Made by a program: the position numbers and the translations under genes | Origin: JAJPJX01 sp964568355 | GTDB lineage: Bacteria; Acidobacteriota; Terriglobia; Bryobacterales; Bryobacteraceae | Direction of reading: 5' to 3' | Length of the DNA stretch: 6,510 nucleotides | Assembly (NCBI GenBank): GCA_964568355.1 | Contig: CAZMRK010000775.1 | Location: forward strand, 1 to 6,510 | Shown here: one piece after another, positions 4,730-6,510 of the stretch | Numbering within the stretch: the first letter of the stretch is position 1 | How the letters are laid out: the number at the start of each line of letters is the position of its first letter | Notes under the pieces: generated by a model | The model's input: only the letters and a program-made list of their open reading frames with translations | The model's database searches: none | Told to the model about the DNA's origin: nothing

Positions 4730-6510
4730 ATGAAATTCTCGATCGCCTTATTGTGCTGTGCCGCCGCCCTGGCGCAGGCCCCTCATCCTCCCCGGGAATC
4801 TTTGAACGTGAGCGGCAATCTCTCCGGCATGTTGGAACGCTATCTGACCGTTCTGGCGAAAGATTGCTGGGAGCAGCGCGCCGCCCGCGTCGCCTCCATC
4901 CGGACCCCTGCCGAAGCCGCCGCGCGCCGGGATTTCGTGCGCGCCAAAATGATCGAGGAACTTGGCGGTTTCCCCGAAAAGACGCCTCTTCGCGCCCGCG
5001 TTACCGGCCGCCTGGAGCGCGAGGGCTACCACGTGGAGAAGGTGATCTATGAGAGCCAGCCCGGCTACTATGTGACCGCTAATCTCTATGTGCCCGCCGG
5101 CTCCGGCCCCCGCCCGGCTGTCCTGGGCACCGCGGGACACAGCGCCGGCGGCAAGGCCTATACCGTATACCAGCGCGTCTGGATCTCCCTGGCCCGGCGC
5201 GGATTCGTCGTCCTGGCGGTGGATCCTCCCGGCCAGGGCGAGCGCCTCGAATACTACGATCCCGAGACCGGCCGCTCGCGTCTCGGAGCCGGCGGCACCG
5301 GCGAGCACACCATGGCCGGCATCCAGTGCCTGCTCACCGGCACCAGCTTCGGCCGCTACGAATTCTGGGACGGCATTCGCGGCCTGGACTACCTGCTCAC
5401 CCGTTCCGAGGTCGATCCCAAGCGCGTCGCCGTAGTGGGAAACTCCGGCGGTGGAACCCAATCGGCCTATCTGGCGGCGATGGAACCCCGTTTTGCCGTG
5501 GCTGCCCCCTCCTGCTACCTGACCTCCTGGCAGAAACTCTGGAGCGATCCGGGTCCGCAGGATGCCGAGCAGGTGTCCATCAACTTCTTGAAAGACGGCC
5601 TGGATTTCGGCGACTTCCTGATCGCCTTCGCCCCCAAGCCGATCAAGATGCTCACCGCCATTCGCGACTTCTTCCCCATCGATGGAGCGCGCGCCACTTT
5701 CGCCGAAGCCCAGCGCGTCTTTGAAGTGATGGGCGCCGGAGATCGTGCCGATTTCTTCGAATACGACGATCCCCACGGATGGTCCAAGCCCCGCCGCGAG
5801 GCCACCTATCGCTGGTTGGCGCAGTGGCTCCAGCACAAAACCGACGGCGGCGTCGAGCCGGAGTTCGATACCGAGCCGGAGCAGAACCTGTTCTGCACGC
5901 CCACCGGCCAGGTGGCTACCTCGCTGCGCGGCGAAACCGTCCAGTCGCTGAACCGCGCGCGGGCGGAGAAAATGCACGCCCAACGCCGTGCTGCGCGCAT
6001 CTCCGATGCCGCGGAACTGCGGCGCGTGGTCGCCTCGCGCCTGGGCGTGACGCGCTTGCACGCTGTCGCGCGCAAGCGAGGCGAACTGGGCCGCGATGGC
6101 TATCGCATCGAGAAAATCGAGCTGGAAACCGAGCCCGGCATCACCGTTCCCGCGCTGGCGCTGGCCGCTTCTGCTGCAGCCGAGCCCCGCAGGCCGGCCG
6201 TGCTTTACGTGAACGAGGCCGGCAAGGCCGCCGATGCCGGCCCCGGCGGCGATCTGGAAGCCCTGGTGCGTTCCGGATACCTGGTGCTGGCCGTGGACCC
6301 GCGCGGTTGGGGCGAAAGCGCCGCGCCGCGTTTGGCCGGCTATCGCTCCTCCTTTCCGCGGGATATGCGAGCGGTCCTGGTGGGAAAGAACCTCGCCGGT
6401 ATGCAGGTCAGCGACCTGCTGGCGGCATTCGACTACCTGGCGGCGCGCCCCGACGTCGACCCGGCGCGCATTGCCGTTTGGGGCAAAGGCAATGGCGGCG
6501 TGCTGGCCCT
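4730..6510 (+). CDS. Secreted tandem-domain alpha/beta hydrolase (acetylxylan-esterase-like), runs off right edge
   Basis: The first 593 residues of an exported alpha/beta hydrolase related to acetylxylan esterases and cephalosporin-C deacetylases. Residues 1-17 form a short signal peptide (MKFS, then a hydrophobic core) with a likely type I cleavage after AQA. Domain 1 (about 80-375) has the strand-loop GTAGHSAGGKAY (133-144), DPPGQGER (165-172), the nucleophile elbow GNSGGG with Ser239, an acid candidate Asp313 or Asp318 in RDFFPIDGAR, and His349 in DDPHGWS, so the triad looks complete. A linker with a charged helix (about 405-425) leads to domain 2 (from about 450), which repeats the fold: DPRGWGES at 523-530 matches DPPGQGER, and DPARIAVWGKGNGG matches DPKRVAVVGNSGGG. 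There the elbow serine is replaced by Gly587, so domain 2 is probably not catalytic. The likely substrate is an acetylated or similarly esterified plant polysaccharide or its fragments, by family analogy only. The remaining C-terminal part lies beyond the window. Confidence 0.9.
   Translation, partial: MKFSIALLCCAAALAQAPHPPRESLNVSGNLSGMLERYLTVLAKDCWEQRAARVASIRTPAEAAARRDFVRAKMIEELGGFPEKTPLRARVTGRLEREGYHVEKVIYESQPGYYVTANLYVPAGSGPRPAVLGTAGHSAGGKAYTVYQRVWISLARRGFVVLAVDPPGQGERLEYYDPETGRSRLGAGGTGEHTMAGIQCLLTGTSFGRYEFWDGIRGLDYLLTRSEVDPKRVAVVGNSGGGTQSAYLAAMEPRFAVAAPSCYLTSWQKLWSDPGPQDAEQVSINFLKDGLDFGDFLIAFAPKPIKMLTAIRDFFPIDGARATFAEAQRVFEVMGAGDRADFFEYDDPHGWSKPRREATYRWLAQWLQHKTDGGVEPEFDTEPEQNLFCTPTGQVATSLRGETVQSLNRARAEKMHAQRRAARISDAAELRRVVASRLGVTRLHAVARKRGELGRDGYRIEKIELETEPGITVPALALAASAAAEPRRPAVLYVNEAGKAADAGPGGDLEALVRSGYLVLAVDPRGWGESAAPRLAGYRSSFPRDMRAVLVGKNLAGMQVSDLLAAFDYLAARPDVDPARIAVWGKGNGGVLA

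Noticed and set aside
4748..6061. Minus-strand frame of about 437 codons opposite the hydrolase
   Set aside because: The plus-strand frame has a signal peptide, a nucleophile elbow and a His motif. The antisense frame is a Gly/Ala-rich shadow without recognisable domains.

Overview
The window is dense, GC-rich bacterial DNA that most resembles a member of the Acidobacteriota, possibly near Bryobacteraceae/Solibacter. This placement is inference. It rests on an orphan MacB/FtsX-type permease of the acidobacterial duplicated type, on GC-rich codon use, and on a tandem-domain acetylxylan-esterase-like secreted hydrolase. No rRNA or other marker gene is present to confirm it.

Layout from left to right: (1) the N-terminal part of an ABC-type permease of the ADOP family on the minus strand, running off the left edge; (2) a 245-bp spacer holding a 20-codon small ORF with a strong Shine-Dalgarno sequence, a hairpin over its stop codon, and a nested stem-loop element that abuts the next gene; (3) mbfA on the minus strand, a fusion of a ferritin-like domain to a VIT1/CCC1 iron-transport domain; (4) a 70-bp divergent promoter region; (5) a major facilitator superfamily exporter of the MFS_3/EntS type on the plus strand; (6) a DinB-family four-helix protein on the minus strand, tail to tail with the exporter and only 1 bp away; (7) an 88-bp divergent promoter region; (8) a secreted alpha/beta hydrolase with two tandem domains on the plus strand, running off the right edge.

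The genes do not form one obvious pathway. The mbfA/MFS divergent pair is the only arrangement that hints at shared control: MbfA proteins export iron, and MFS_3 exporters include siderophore exporters. That link is a hypothesis from position and family knowledge. The ABC permease, the DinB protein and the esterase look like independent accessory or housekeeping genes typical of soil acidobacteria.

I saw no tRNA, rRNA, CRISPR array, insertion sequence or phage gene, and no clear evidence of a novel multi-gene defence or biosynthetic system. The points most worth a second look are the loss of the nucleophile serine in the second hydrolase domain, the small ORF, the nested hairpin element after mbfA, and a possible leaderless GTG start for the MFS gene.
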